Origin: Paenibacillus sp. FSL R5-0341
GTDB lineage: Bacteria > Bacillota > Bacilli > Paenibacillales > Paenibacillaceae
Direction: 5' to 3'
Length of the DNA: 64,000 bases
NCBI RefSeq assembly: GCF_037975235.1
Contig: NZ_CP150241.1
Coordinates: 1,736,001-1,800,000, forward strand
Shown here: positions 15,714-23,573 of the stretch, piece after piece
Position numbering within the stretch: the first letter of the stretch is position 1
Layout: every line of letters begins with the position of its first letter
Made by a program: the position numbers and the translations under genes
Notes under the pieces: generated by a model
Seen by the model: only the letters and a program-made list of their open reading frames with translations
Databases searched by the model: none
Told to the model about the DNA's origin: nothing

Positions 15714-16602
15714 GGTTACGGTCTATCATTATGATGCTTTCTCTATAGTTCCTGGTCAAGGTAACCCGGCAGGAGTGGTTTTTGAGGCAGATCATTTGAG
15801 TGAGACGGAGATGCAGCAGATCGCTTATAAGGTTGGTTTTAATGAGACGGTATTTGTGTTGAACTCGGAAGTAGCTGACGTCAGATTACGTTATTTTACG
15901 CCGGGTCATGAGATTAATCTGTGTGGTCATGCCACAATGGCATCACTGTATGGTATGAGGACACGTGGTATGTTGGGTGACAAAGAGTTAATCACGATTG
16001 AAACCAATGTAGGTCTATTACCCATACGATTTGAGCGGAATACCGACACCATTTACATGGAAATGAAACAGGATCAGCCGCAGTTTATACCGTTCCAGGG
16101 TGATATCGAGAAGCTGGTGAGCGCCATAAACCTCACTCTGGATGATGTCGACCATTCTACGCCAATCGTTTATGGAAGTACAGGAACCTGGACGTTATTA
16201 ATCCCAATTCGTGAACTAAGCTCTTTTACGAAAATGAAACCGGATTCTTCCCTATTCCCAGGAATTTTACTTGAAAACCCCAAAGCTTCGCTGCATCCCT
16301 TTTGTTTCGAAACCCGTGATTCCGATGCGATGATGCATGCCAGACATTTTTCCTCACCTTACTCAGGTACGACGGAAGATCCAGTGACTGGAACAGCCTC
16401 CGGGGTCATGGGTGCCTATTATTTAACGTATGTGAAACCGGAGATCGCTGAGGTACAGTTTGTGGTAGAACAAGGGCATGAGATTGGTAGAGATGGAAAG
16501 GTTCAAGTGAGTGTGATTCGGGATGGTAAGGATATGGATGTCAGAATGAAGGGGACGGCTGTTTTTGTGCGTGAACTGAACGTTGAACATACAAAAGTAT
16601 GA
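15706..16602 (+). CDS. PhzF family isomerase/epimerase
   Basis: The 298-residue protein shows the PhzF hallmarks: YHYDAFSIVPGQGNPAGVV near the N-terminus, NETVF with Glu47 (the catalytic acid/base of PhzF), the pseudo-repeat RYFTPGHEINLCGHAT, and C-terminal EDPVTGTASGVMGAYY. PhzF-fold proteins catalyse isomerisations by proton shuttling. Most genomic homologues lie outside phenazine pathways, and no other phenazine gene is nearby, so phenazine synthesis is not implied. Overlaps the peptidase E gene by eight bases. Confidence 0.9.
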   Translation: MSEVTVYHYDAFSIVPGQGNPAGVVFEADHLSETEMQQIAYKVGFNETVFVLNSEVADVRLRYFTPGHEINLCGHATMASLYGMRTRGMLGDKELITIETNVGLLPIRFERNTDTIYMEMKQDQPQFIPFQGDIEKLVSAINLTLDDVDHSTPIVYGSTGTWTLLIPIRELSSFTKMKPDSSLFPGILLENPKASLHPFCFETRDSDAMMHARHFSSPYSGTTEDPVTGTASGVMGAYYLTYVKPEIAEVQFVVEQGHEIGRDGKVQVSVIRDGKDMDVRMKGTAVFVRELNVEHTKV

Positions 16603-16617
16603 AGGGAGATTAACATT

Positions 16618-17070
16618 TTGGAAATTTTTGATATTCGGCAGAAGCCGGACGTGCTGCAAGAAGCAGTACAGTATTTTTGGAAACAATGGGGCTCGGAATC
16701 GAGCTTCCATTTCTATCGAGATTGTGTAGAGCGTTCTGTGGATACAGAGAGTGATGTGCCGAGATTTTATGTGATGTTGGATGGAGACCGAATTATCGGT
16801 GGGTACGCATTATTACGAAGTGATCTGAATAGCAGACAGGATCTCTTTCCCTGGTTTGCATGTCTTCATGTTGATCCAGAATATCGGGGCCGAAACCTGG
16901 GTGGACAACTTCAGACCCATGCATTAAATGAGGTGAAAGCGAAAGGGTATGACAAGCTCTATTTGTGTACTGATCTGACCGATTATTATGAAAAAAATAA
17001 CTGGGCCTATATCGGTAAAGGATACCTGCTTGATGATGAAGAGACGAGAATCTATGAACATAAGATTTGA
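16618..17070 (+). CDS. GNAT N-acetyltransferase
   Basis: The 150-residue protein starts at TTG 16618 behind AAGGGAG. DGDRIIGGYALLRSD, PWFACLHVDPEYRGRNLGGQL (acetyl-CoA loop R-G-R-N-L-G-G) and YDKLYLCTDLTDYYEKNNW give a complete GNAT fold, of the group often called GNAT with Asp-Tyr-Tyr-Glu motif. Acceptor unknown. It follows the PhzF gene by 15 bases and is followed by a terminator, so it ends this operon. Confidence 0.85.
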   Translation: MEIFDIRQKPDVLQEAVQYFWKQWGSESSFHFYRDCVERSVDTESDVPRFYVMLDGDRIIGGYALLRSDLNSRQDLFPWFACLHVDPEYRGRNLGGQLQTHALNEVKAKGYDKLYLCTDLTDYYEKNNWAYIGKGYLLDDEETRIYEHKI

Positions 17071-17081
17071 TTGAAACAGAT

Positions 17082-17112
17082 CTACCACTCCCTGAGTTAA
17101 GTGGTAGGTTTT
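17082..17112 (+). terminator. Rho-independent terminator
   Basis: CTACCACT at 17082 pairs perfectly with AGTGGTAG at 17100, followed by GTTTTT. It ends the deaminase-to-GNAT gene run. Confidence 0.85.
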
Positions 17113-17230
17113 TCGTTTTTAAACCAATAAGCACGCTAAGCGACTCTTACATCTACCCAAAAAGTTAACTTAGGAAAAATGTGCTAGAATAGGGAGTTGT
17201 GATTTAAAATGTGAAATAGGAGGAATAACA

Positions 17231-17377
17231 ATGATGATTACGATATTTCTAATGTTGATTAATGTGCTGTTATACGGACTGGGTGTGTATGCGCTGATCC
17301 TGTTTATTAAGCTGGCCCGGCGTGGGATTCAGGCACTGGATATCTACCTGTATGAGAAACGTGGAGAGCGCTTCTAA
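17231..17377 (+). CDS. Small membrane protein, 48 residues
   Basis: ATG 17231 stands 8 bases after AGGAGG in an ideal context, and a TGTGCTAGAAT extended -10-like box lies about 45 bases upstream. The product has one long transmembrane helix (MMITIFLMLINVLLYGLGVY through LILFIKL) and an amphipathic basic C-terminus LARRGIQALDIYLYEKRGER. The function is unknown; it has its own promoter and terminator-bounded unit, which supports a real gene. Confidence 0.7.
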   Translation: MMITIFLMLINVLLYGLGVYALILFIKLARRGIQALDIYLYEKRGERF

Positions 17378-17485
17378 CGTTCAGCATCTCATACTCGAAC
17401 AGAATTATCATTTTTCTCTCAGTGTTTTATCTTTTCTATTCTAGTATGATTAACGCATCATTAGAGTAAAGAGAGGGTTAATAAC

Positions 17486-18265
17486 ATGGAGGGTTTTTTA
17501 GAGCAAATTAATGAGTTGAACGAGCTTCAGAAAGACTTAGTTAGCCTACATCCTTTGTTTGCAGAACATTATCCAGTTGTTGTAGCCTATGAGGCTTTAT
17601 TATATATCTATGATTATTCGTCCAAAACGCAGCAATATGAGTGGGTGAAGACGGTACCGGACGATTTATATATTCCAGATGAATGCCTTGCGGCAATGCC
17701 GGTGCATCATATGGACGGAAGAATGTGTGCGATTGTAACGGATGCAGCGTTCAAAGATCTGGAGCAGAAAGTCTATCTGTTCCACGAATATGTTCATTGC
17801 TATGTATATGAGAAATATGATGAACGGATCGTAAACCGTCTTCAGATTAAGCACAAAATGGACCAACTGAAGCGCGTAACATGGGAACTGGATTATGAAT
17901 TTCCATATGAAGATGAAATCGTTGTGGAGCGGATTAACTCATTGTTGTCTGCTTTGAAGAGTAAAGACCTATCGAAAGTGCAAACAGCTAGAAAGGCGTT
18001 GTTCCGTTCATTAAATGAAGAACAAGCGGAGTACTGGAGTTGGCTGGAGTGGAACGAAGGTTACGCAAGGTATGTTGAGAATCTGATTCGGGCAAAATTT
18101 GGACAGGAAAGTAATCATTTTGGAGATACAGCTCCGTTCAATCGTCTGGTATTCTATGAGTGTGGATCGGAATATATTAGTCTGCTCGTGAAGGAACAGC
18201 CGGAGTATCATACGGATCTGGAGCAGCTATTTGACCGGATGCAATTGGAGAGAATACAGGGTTAA
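17486..18265 (+). CDS. Putative zinc metallopeptidase-like protein (HExxH)
   Basis: The 259-residue protein contains HEYVH (His100, Glu101, His104) on a helix following VYLFHEY, and a second helix with WNEGYARYVENL (Glu191) that could supply the third zinc ligand, as in gluzincins (HExxH...E). No signal peptide, so the active site would be cytosolic. I do not recognise a named family. The sequence before HEYVH (MDGRMCAIVTD) fits the edge strand of such folds. ATG 17486 follows AGAGAGGG. Function inferred from motif geometry only. Confidence 0.6.
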   Translation: MEGFLEQINELNELQKDLVSLHPLFAEHYPVVVAYEALLYIYDYSSKTQQYEWVKTVPDDLYIPDECLAAMPVHHMDGRMCAIVTDAAFKDLEQKVYLFHEYVHCYVYEKYDERIVNRLQIKHKMDQLKRVTWELDYEFPYEDEIVVERINSLLSALKSKDLSKVQTARKALFRSLNEEQAEYWSWLEWNEGYARYVENLIRAKFGQESNHFGDTAPFNRLVFYECGSEYISLLVKEQPEYHTDLEQLFDRMQLERIQG

Positions 18266-18399
18266 TTACGAACTTACGGTGAAGAAATGTGGAACATAGC
18301 GAAGTTTATCTATTCCGGTGATCTGTACGTTGCACCCGTAGGTTATATCGTTTTATCCTAAGTCAGTAGAATACTACCCGATAAAAGGAGATTATTTCT

Positions 18400-19080
18400 A
18401 TGCCGCTACCTATGGTTCATCTCAATATTGCTAATCGAATTGCAGAATCTCTGCAAATGCAGTTTGGTCGAGATTCATTCTATCTGGGGAACATCGCCCC
18501 GGATTCCATACATATGCGTGAAGGCACAACCAGAGAGGACAAGGAATACACCCATTTTAACCCGAAAGATAATGGAGATTACCTTGGTGGACTGAAGGAA
18601 CTTTACTCATCCTATATGCAACAACTTACCGATGAAGGATGGAAGTGGTTTGTGCGTGGGTACTTTATGCATGTGTTGACAGACTATTACTGGTTCCGAA
18701 GTGTGCATCCTGAATTCGTCGAACGGGTCAATAAGGCAGACCAACACACAGGAAGTAGCAGATCGAAGGATGAACTGGCGCGTTTATATTACCAGGAGAC
18801 GGACCAGATTGATTTCAATATCTATCAAGGTTCAAGTTGGAGTGAAGAAGTGTGGCAGGTGCTCAACAGTTCACCAGGCTATGATATGACAGATCGTTTA
18901 ACTGCGGATGAGATTATTCGCTGGCGGGACCATACGTTTTCTTTTCTTAATGGGGAGGAACCTGGAATTACTCCTGAGTTCATTACGGGTGAGAGGGTTC
19001 AGGTATTTGTGGAAGAGACCGTAGAGCGACTGATCGCTCTGTTGTCTTCATGGGACCCGGAGTTGCGTAACTGGATATGA
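18400..19080 (+). CDS. Zinc-dependent phospholipase C-like hydrolase, second copy
   Basis: The 226-residue protein begins MPLPMVHLNIANRI and repeats the motifs of the gene at 5301: MVHL, GNIAPDSIHMR, YTHFN and YFMHVLTDYYWF, the expected metal ligands of the PF00882-type fold. It is cytosolic (no signal peptide). ATG 18400 follows ATAAAAGGAG. The two paralogues differ widely outside the motifs, so they are old duplicates or separately acquired. Substrate unknown. Confidence 0.8.
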   Translation: MPLPMVHLNIANRIAESLQMQFGRDSFYLGNIAPDSIHMREGTTREDKEYTHFNPKDNGDYLGGLKELYSSYMQQLTDEGWKWFVRGYFMHVLTDYYWFRSVHPEFVERVNKADQHTGSSRSKDELARLYYQETDQIDFNIYQGSSWSEEVWQVLNSSPGYDMTDRLTADEIIRWRDHTFSFLNGEEPGITPEFITGERVQVFVEETVERLIALLSSWDPELRNWI

Positions 19081-19167
19081 CTACGGATATTTAGATAGTT
19101 CAGTTGAGTCACTAGATGCTGTAATTGTTACTTCTCTATTCATTACGAAGTCAGGGTGGTCGGTGGT

Positions 19168-19590
19168 ATGGTGAAATATGTAGGTTTCTTGATGGTATTC
19201 GTCATTGCTACGTTCATGACAGGGTGCAGTCAACCGAATGAACCGGACTCGGAAGAAGGGCTTCCTGTGCTGATCACTTTAACCTGTAATCCAAACCTCA
19301 CTTTGGAACCATGCCAAGATGTTGAGTTTGATCGAGCTGATGAGATTCGGATCATGATGGAGGCCATACATAAGGCAGAGCGTTTGCCGGGTAATCTCGA
19401 TTATGGTACACAGTACAACATGAGCATAACGAATGGGGATGGCTCGGTAACACGGTATGATTTTTCACTAGGAATGGATCCCAAGATGCAAGGCCTCTTA
19501 GTAAACCAGGAAGACACGTCTGCTGGGTATAGTATATCCCTTGAGGATGCTAACCAATTAAGAAGACTGATCCAGCGACGTACAGATTAA
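19168..19590 (+). CDS. Putative small lipoprotein
   Basis: From ATG 19168 (or GTG 19171) the product reads MVKYVGFLMVFVIATFMTGC, a lipoprotein signal with lipobox FMTGC. The 120-residue mature part is acidic and starts with a Ser/Pro/Glu-rich linker. LITLTCNPNLTLEPCQDVEF gives two Cys that could pair. No recognised domain. It would be anchored to the outer face of the membrane. It stands alone between the hydrolase at 18400 and the GNAT gene at 19618. Confidence 0.65.
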   Translation: MVKYVGFLMVFVIATFMTGCSQPNEPDSEEGLPVLITLTCNPNLTLEPCQDVEFDRADEIRIMMEAIHKAERLPGNLDYGTQYNMSITNGDGSVTRYDFSLGMDPKMQGLLVNQEDTSAGYSISLEDANQLRRLIQRRTD

Positions 19591-19617
19591 GAAGGTATAT
19601 GGAATGGAGAAGAACCT

Positions 19618-20091
19618 GTGGATGACCAAATTACTATTGAACCTTTGACGCAAACGGATGCGGATGCAGCGTGTCAGGTGTTTGAAACAACGATCCCCGC
19701 AGCATTCGAACAGGAGGGCATAGGCTCCCTACTGGATGATATCCAGCATGAAATAGCACATAAGAGAGCATTAATTCACACTGCATTGCAGCCAGATCAT
19801 AACAAGGAAGCAAATGTATTTTTCCTCGTGGCCAAAATGGGTAAGTCCATTGTAGGCACAATTTCGTATGGACCTTGTGGTGAGGAGATTCGAGAATGTA
19901 CAGATCAACGGCTGAATGATATCGGAGAACTGGGTAGCCTGTACGTTTTGCCCGAGGTTCAAGGTCAAGGGATTGGTTCAGCGCTCATTCTAGCACTGGG
20001 TACTGAACTTCAGCGGTTGGGTATTCAGCAATTCTGCTTAGATAGCGGCTATCGAATCGCACAGCAGAAGTGGCAACGCAAATTCGGTTAA
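19618..20091 (+). CDS. GNAT N-acetyltransferase, truncated by a nonsense codon
   Basis: GTG 19618 behind GGAGAAG opens a GNAT protein: GKSIVGTISYGPCGEE, then ELGSLYVLPEVQGQGIGSAL (acetyl-CoA loop Q-G-Q-G-I-G-S), then FCLDSGYRIAQQKWQRKFG. Translation stops at TAA 20089, but the same frame continues with PYVVAKNYWGEGTDHMVWL, the usual last strands of this group, to a TGA at 20182. A GAA to TAA change would explain it. The shortened protein lacks the final strand pair and is probably inactive. Confidence 0.75.
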   Translation: MDDQITIEPLTQTDADAACQVFETTIPAAFEQEGIGSLLDDIQHEIAHKRALIHTALQPDHNKEANVFFLVAKMGKSIVGTISYGPCGEEIRECTDQRLNDIGELGSLYVLPEVQGQGIGSALILALGTELQRLGIQQFCLDSGYRIAQQKWQRKFG

Positions 20092-20184
20092 CCCTATGTG
20101 GTGGCGAAGAACTATTGGGGCGAAGGAACAGATCATATGGTATGGTTATGTAAAGTACAGGATTTTATAGTAAAAGTAAAATGA
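20092..20184 (+). pseudogene. Detached C-terminal part of the GNAT gene
   Basis: In frame with the gene at 19618 and free of stops until 20182. It encodes the missing GNAT C-terminus (NYWGEGTDHMVWLCKVQD). No start codon or ribosome site of its own. Confidence 0.6.
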
Positions 20185-20194
20185 AATGAACAAT

Positions 20195-20234
20195 AGAGAT
20201 GACGACCTGTGCTATACAGGGGTCATCTCTTTTA
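20195..20234 (+). terminator. Rho-independent terminator
   Basis: AGAGATGAC pairs perfectly with GTCATCTCT, and ACCTGT with ACAGG inside, followed by TTTTAC. It terminates after the interrupted acetyltransferase. Confidence 0.85.
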
Positions 20235-20329
20235 CTAACTAACGGAATCTTTCTGCATCGATCGTGGGCGATTGTTCGTACAGTGTATCATGTGTGTTTT
20301 GATGTACCCGAGGAAAAAGGAGTGAACAT

Positions 20330-20827
20330 ATGTCAATACAGTGGAAGCCACCCGAGCAACGGTTATCTCCTCATGCAGTAAACCTGTGGAGAATTAGCGC
20401 CATCATATGGAATGTCATAGGCCTTCTGATACTTGCCGGACTGTTAATACTCGACTCCATCTATGGGTGGAAGACGTGGATCGGTTGGATATTGTGGGGG
20501 GTTACAGCCATATCTGTGCCTTATGCGGTTTGGGATATTTTTATCCAGCCTTCATGGTTATACAAGCACTGGTACTATGATGTGAATGAGGAGTTCCTGC
20601 AACTGAAGCATGGGGCGCTAACCAAGGTACATCAGATCATTCCCATGGCAAAAGTGCAATCGGTTACAACGAATCAGGGACCTTTGATGCGAAAATATGG
20701 ACTCTATTCCGTATCGGTTGGCACGATGGGTTCATCACATGAAATCCCGGCATTGCCAGAGGAAGTTGCGCTTGCGCTCCGTCATCAGATTGCGTCCTAT
20801 GCACGGATTAATGAGGTGGATGAATGA
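20330..20827 (+). CDS. PH-domain membrane protein, YdbS-like
   Basis: The 165-residue protein has two transmembrane helices (about 20-42 and 47-68) followed by a bacterial PH (bPH2) domain: WYYDVNEEFLQLKHGALTKVHQIIPMAKVQSVTTNQGPLMRKYGL. This is the layout of B. subtilis YdbS, whose operon with ydbT contributes to resistance against antimicrobial peptides made by relatives. Overlaps the next gene by four bases. ATG 20330 follows AAAAAGGAGTGAACAT. Confidence 0.85.
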   Translation: MSIQWKPPEQRLSPHAVNLWRISAIIWNVIGLLILAGLLILDSIYGWKTWIGWILWGVTAISVPYAVWDIFIQPSWLYKHWYYDVNEEFLQLKHGALTKVHQIIPMAKVQSVTTNQGPLMRKYGLYSVSVGTMGSSHEIPALPEEVALALRHQIASYARINEVDE

Positions 20828-22389
20828 TTGATATAAAACGACATCACCCATTAACCATGCTGTGGAGCTTGTGGAAACTGGTGAAAAATTCGTTCGCGAT
20901 CATCCTGTTTTTGTTTGTCTTCCGTCAGGACTCAGAGTCCCAATGGCTCTTCTATGGAAGAATTGCCTTTTATGTAGGTATTTCAATAGGTTTGATTTCG
21001 ATCATCTGGAAGTGGTTTACTTCTCGTTATACAGCGGATGATACAGCCTTTCATATCTATAGTGGTATGTTCAACCGTACTAGAAGAACTATCCCGTATA
21101 GTAAAGTCCAGAATGTGAATCGTCATACGACAGTGTTTCATCGGTTGTTCCGCGTGACGTCGATGCGTTTCGAGACCGGAATCAAGGGAGAAGATGCTAC
21201 TTTTCAGTTACACGTTGTTTCACTTTCTGAAGCGGAACTGCTGGAGAAGATTGTAGCGGGGTATATAGCAGAAGAAGCAGAAACGGTAGAAGCCGCCACA
21301 GAGGAACATGATACGTTGCATGTAGCTGATCCCATAGAAGAGGGAGAGTCACAATCTGAACCTGTTATAACGGATAAAGCCATGTCTCTGCCTGCAAAAG
21401 AAAAACAGGAACGGGTTGTTCATTATCATTCTACCCGGAAGGATATATTCAAAGCATCCTTTACCTCGCTTAGTTTTCTCGTACTGATTCCGGTCCTGGG
21501 CACGCTTTATTCGTGGGTGAAAGATTTTTTCCCCGATGAAGAAGTAACGGAAAGCTTATTATTAACCTGGCTTGATTCCTGGTGGATTGCCAGTTTGATG
21601 ATTTTGGTTTTATTAATTATATCCATTGCTTTGGGTATTGTCAGAACCTTCGTGAAGTATGGAAATTTCCAGATCACCTCGGATGCCAAGCGGATCTATA
21701 TCACGAAGGGCATGATGGAGCAAACGTCATTTTCAATCCTGAAAGAACGCGTTCAGGCCGTGAAAATTACACAGTCTCCGATGAAAAGGCTGCTTGGCCT
21801 AGCGGAAGTGGAACTGACAACTGCGGGGAGTCTGGGGGAATCCGAACATGAGGTGAACTCGCTCTATCCCTTCCTGCCTGTGAAGCAAGCCTATAGCATG
21901 ATTGAGGAGATTCTACCATCCTATCAGGTTACGCAGGAGATGGAAAAACTGCCACGAATATCGCTATGGCTGCGTCTGCTCAAACCAAGCTGGGGATGGA
22001 TCGTGATCACAGGTTTATTGTGGTATTTCAAACCATTCGTGTTAGGACAGAAGCATGCCTGGTGGATGATTTCGGCGATTCTGTTAGTATGGATTGCAAC
22101 ATGCAGAGTGGTGGACTTTTTCCATACAAGATACATCTTGAATCAGAATTTCATTCAACTTCGAACCGGTGCGCTCACTTCAACACTCTTCATCTCCAAA
22201 CGTGAGAAAGTCATCGAAGTGCAGATCACCCGTAATGTGTTACAGCGTTGGTTGGGTGTTGCTTCCATTCATACGGTAAACCGTGCCAAACCTGTTCTGC
22301 ATCATCGGGCACATGACATTCCCTTGGTTATGGCTGAATCATTTCAATCATGGTACATGGGACGTACCCAAGATGTTCAAACCCGTTAA
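20824..22389 (+). CDS. PH-domain membrane protein, YdbT-like
   Basis: The 521-residue protein has three bPH2 domains interleaved with transmembrane pairs: FHIYSGMFNRTRRTIPYSKVQNV near residue 80, RIYITKGMMEQTSFSILKERVQAV near 290, and FIQLRTGALTSTLFISKREKV near 445. A Glu-rich, charged cytosolic linker spans about 150-205. This is the usual partner of YdbS-like proteins, and the four-base overlap supports a complex. Roles proposed for the family are envelope defence and peptide export. Followed by a terminator. Confidence 0.85.
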   Translation: MIDIKRHHPLTMLWSLWKLVKNSFAIILFLFVFRQDSESQWLFYGRIAFYVGISIGLISIIWKWFTSRYTADDTAFHIYSGMFNRTRRTIPYSKVQNVNRHTTVFHRLFRVTSMRFETGIKGEDATFQLHVVSLSEAELLEKIVAGYIAEEAETVEAATEEHDTLHVADPIEEGESQSEPVITDKAMSLPAKEKQERVVHYHSTRKDIFKASFTSLSFLVLIPVLGTLYSWVKDFFPDEEVTESLLLTWLDSWWIASLMILVLLIISIALGIVRTFVKYGNFQITSDAKRIYITKGMMEQTSFSILKERVQAVKITQSPMKRLLGLAEVELTTAGSLGESEHEVNSLYPFLPVKQAYSMIEEILPSYQVTQEMEKLPRISLWLRLLKPSWGWIVITGLLWYFKPFVLGQKHAWWMISAILLVWIATCRVVDFFHTRYILNQNFIQLRTGALTSTLFISKREKVIEVQITRNVLQRWLGVASIHTVNRAKPVLHHRAHDIPLVMAESFQSWYMGRTQDVQTR

Positions 22390-22393
22390 TCGC

Positions 22394-22444
22394 AAGAGCA
22401 AGTGCAGGAAGACCACATCAGGTTATTCTGTGCTTGCTCTTTTT
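22394..22444 (+). terminator. Rho-independent terminator
   Basis: AAGAGCAAG at 22394 pairs with CTTGCTCTT ending near 22441, with a long loop, followed by TTTT. It closes the PH-domain operon. Confidence 0.7.
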
Positions 22445-22485
22445 AAATTGAGGAATTTTTATAACAGAAGAGGAGGGACATTTTG

Positions 22486-23259
22486 GTGAAAGCTGTGTTC
22501 TTTGATGTGGACGGTACATTGCTGAGCGAAATAGATCGGAGTTTATCACCGCGTACAGCTGAGTCGATCCGGGAGTTGATTCGTAAAGGCGTTCAAGTCG
22601 TACTCGTCACAGGCAGGCCATATAATTTATGCGAAGAATTCAGAAATCTCGGAATCGATACGATTATTTCGGCTAATGGGGCATTGATCAAAGCAGGTGA
22701 TGAAGTGATACATAAGTCTGTACTGTCTGCACAGATGGTTAGAGAATTTAGTGAGTTTGCCGAGTTGCAAGGGCATAGTATTTCATATTTTACAGAGTCA
22801 TTTGAGACGAACGGGTTGTGTACAGCAGATGGTCGTGTTACTGAGGCTTTAAGAGATACGCTTGGACTCATGGATTTCCCGCAGAAAATCAGCACGTTGG
22901 AACAGGACGTATACTGCATTTGCTTATATGCGGATGAGGCGGAAACGGAGAAGTTCCAATCCAGATTTCCTTCTTTACGATTCGTGAGATTCCATCCGTA
23001 TGTAGTAAATGTGCTGGAAGCGAGCGAAGTCAGCAAATCAATAGCCGCAGAGAGAATTCTCGACTACCTGAAGATATCCAGAGAGGATACAATGGCCTTT
23101 GGCGATGGGGAGAATGATGTGGATCTGCTAGCGTATGCGGGAATCGGAATTGCGATGGGAAATGGCGGAGAACGAATTAAACAAAGCGCCGATTATGTCA
23201 CCCTGCGGGCAAGTGAAGATGGAGTTACCCATGCATTGAAGCAATTTAAGATTTTATGA
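22486..23259 (+). CDS. HAD superfamily phosphatase, Cof-type
   Basis: Motif I is FFDVDGTLL, motif II VTGRP, motif III K (SKSIAAERIL) and motif IV FGDGENDVDLL, giving a complete Cof/IIB-type HAD phosphatase with a large C2B cap between motifs II and III. Such proteins dephosphorylate sugar phosphates, nucleotides or flavin precursors in the cytosol. Start is GTG 22486 (8 bases after AGGAGGG) or TTG 22483. Substrate not predictable. Confidence 0.9.
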   Translation: MKAVFFDVDGTLLSEIDRSLSPRTAESIRELIRKGVQVVLVTGRPYNLCEEFRNLGIDTIISANGALIKAGDEVIHKSVLSAQMVREFSEFAELQGHSISYFTESFETNGLCTADGRVTEALRDTLGLMDFPQKISTLEQDVYCICLYADEAETEKFQSRFPSLRFVRFHPYVVNVLEASEVSKSIAAERILDYLKISREDTMAFGDGENDVDLLAYAGIGIAMGNGGERIKQSADYVTLRASEDGVTHALKQFKIL

Positions 23260-23365
23260 GATGCATATTAAATAGATGAAGGATATCCCAATTGTGGATT
23301 TTCATGTAGAATGATATTGCACGTATTAAGCCCTAAAGCATAGGGTGTTTATCGAAGGGTGACTT

Positions 23366-23536
23366 ATGAAAAAGGTTGTTATCGTAATCCTGTCTCTTGT
23401 TGTACTTGTTGGTGTATCCTCTTCTGCTTATGCTCATCCAGGCAGACTGGATAAGAACGGTGGACATAACTGTTCAGCCAAATCCAAACAAAAGGGCCTA
23501 TGCACGGGCTATCACTATCATAAAAAGAAAAAATAA
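23366..23536 (+). CDS. Small exported YHYH-motif protein, 56 residues
   Basis: ATG 23366 after GAAGGGTGACTT opens MKKVVIVILSLVVLVGVSSS, a clear signal peptide with probable cleavage after AYA. The mature part is HPGRLDKNGGHNC, then KGLCTGYHYH and a Lys tail. The HPGRxDxxGGHxC...GYHYH pattern is the YHYH family found in exported Bacillales proteins, where His and Cys residues probably bind metal or form a disulphide. It lies 38 bases before the HAD gene and partly overlaps a longer, non-coding reading frame, so it is easily missed. Confidence 0.8.
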   Translation: MKKVVIVILSLVVLVGVSSSAYAHPGRLDKNGGHNCSAKSKQKGLCTGYHYHKKKK

Positions 23537-23573
23537 GCACTGCTTCACATTCTTGAACTGGGGGAAAGAAGCG

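Noticed and set aside
15706-16602. Phenazine biosynthesis
   Set aside because: A PhzF-fold protein alone does not imply phenazine synthesis, and no other phz gene is near.
9209-17377. Mobile island or prophage in the accessory region
   Set aside because: No integrase, transposase, phage structural gene, tRNA-associated direct repeat or attachment site was found. The patch looks eroded rather than newly inserted.
23300-23360. Terminator or riboswitch before the YHYH gene (AAGCCCT...AGGGTGTTT)
   Set aside because: The stem is only five pairs with a long loop and no T run, so I could not support it as a structure.
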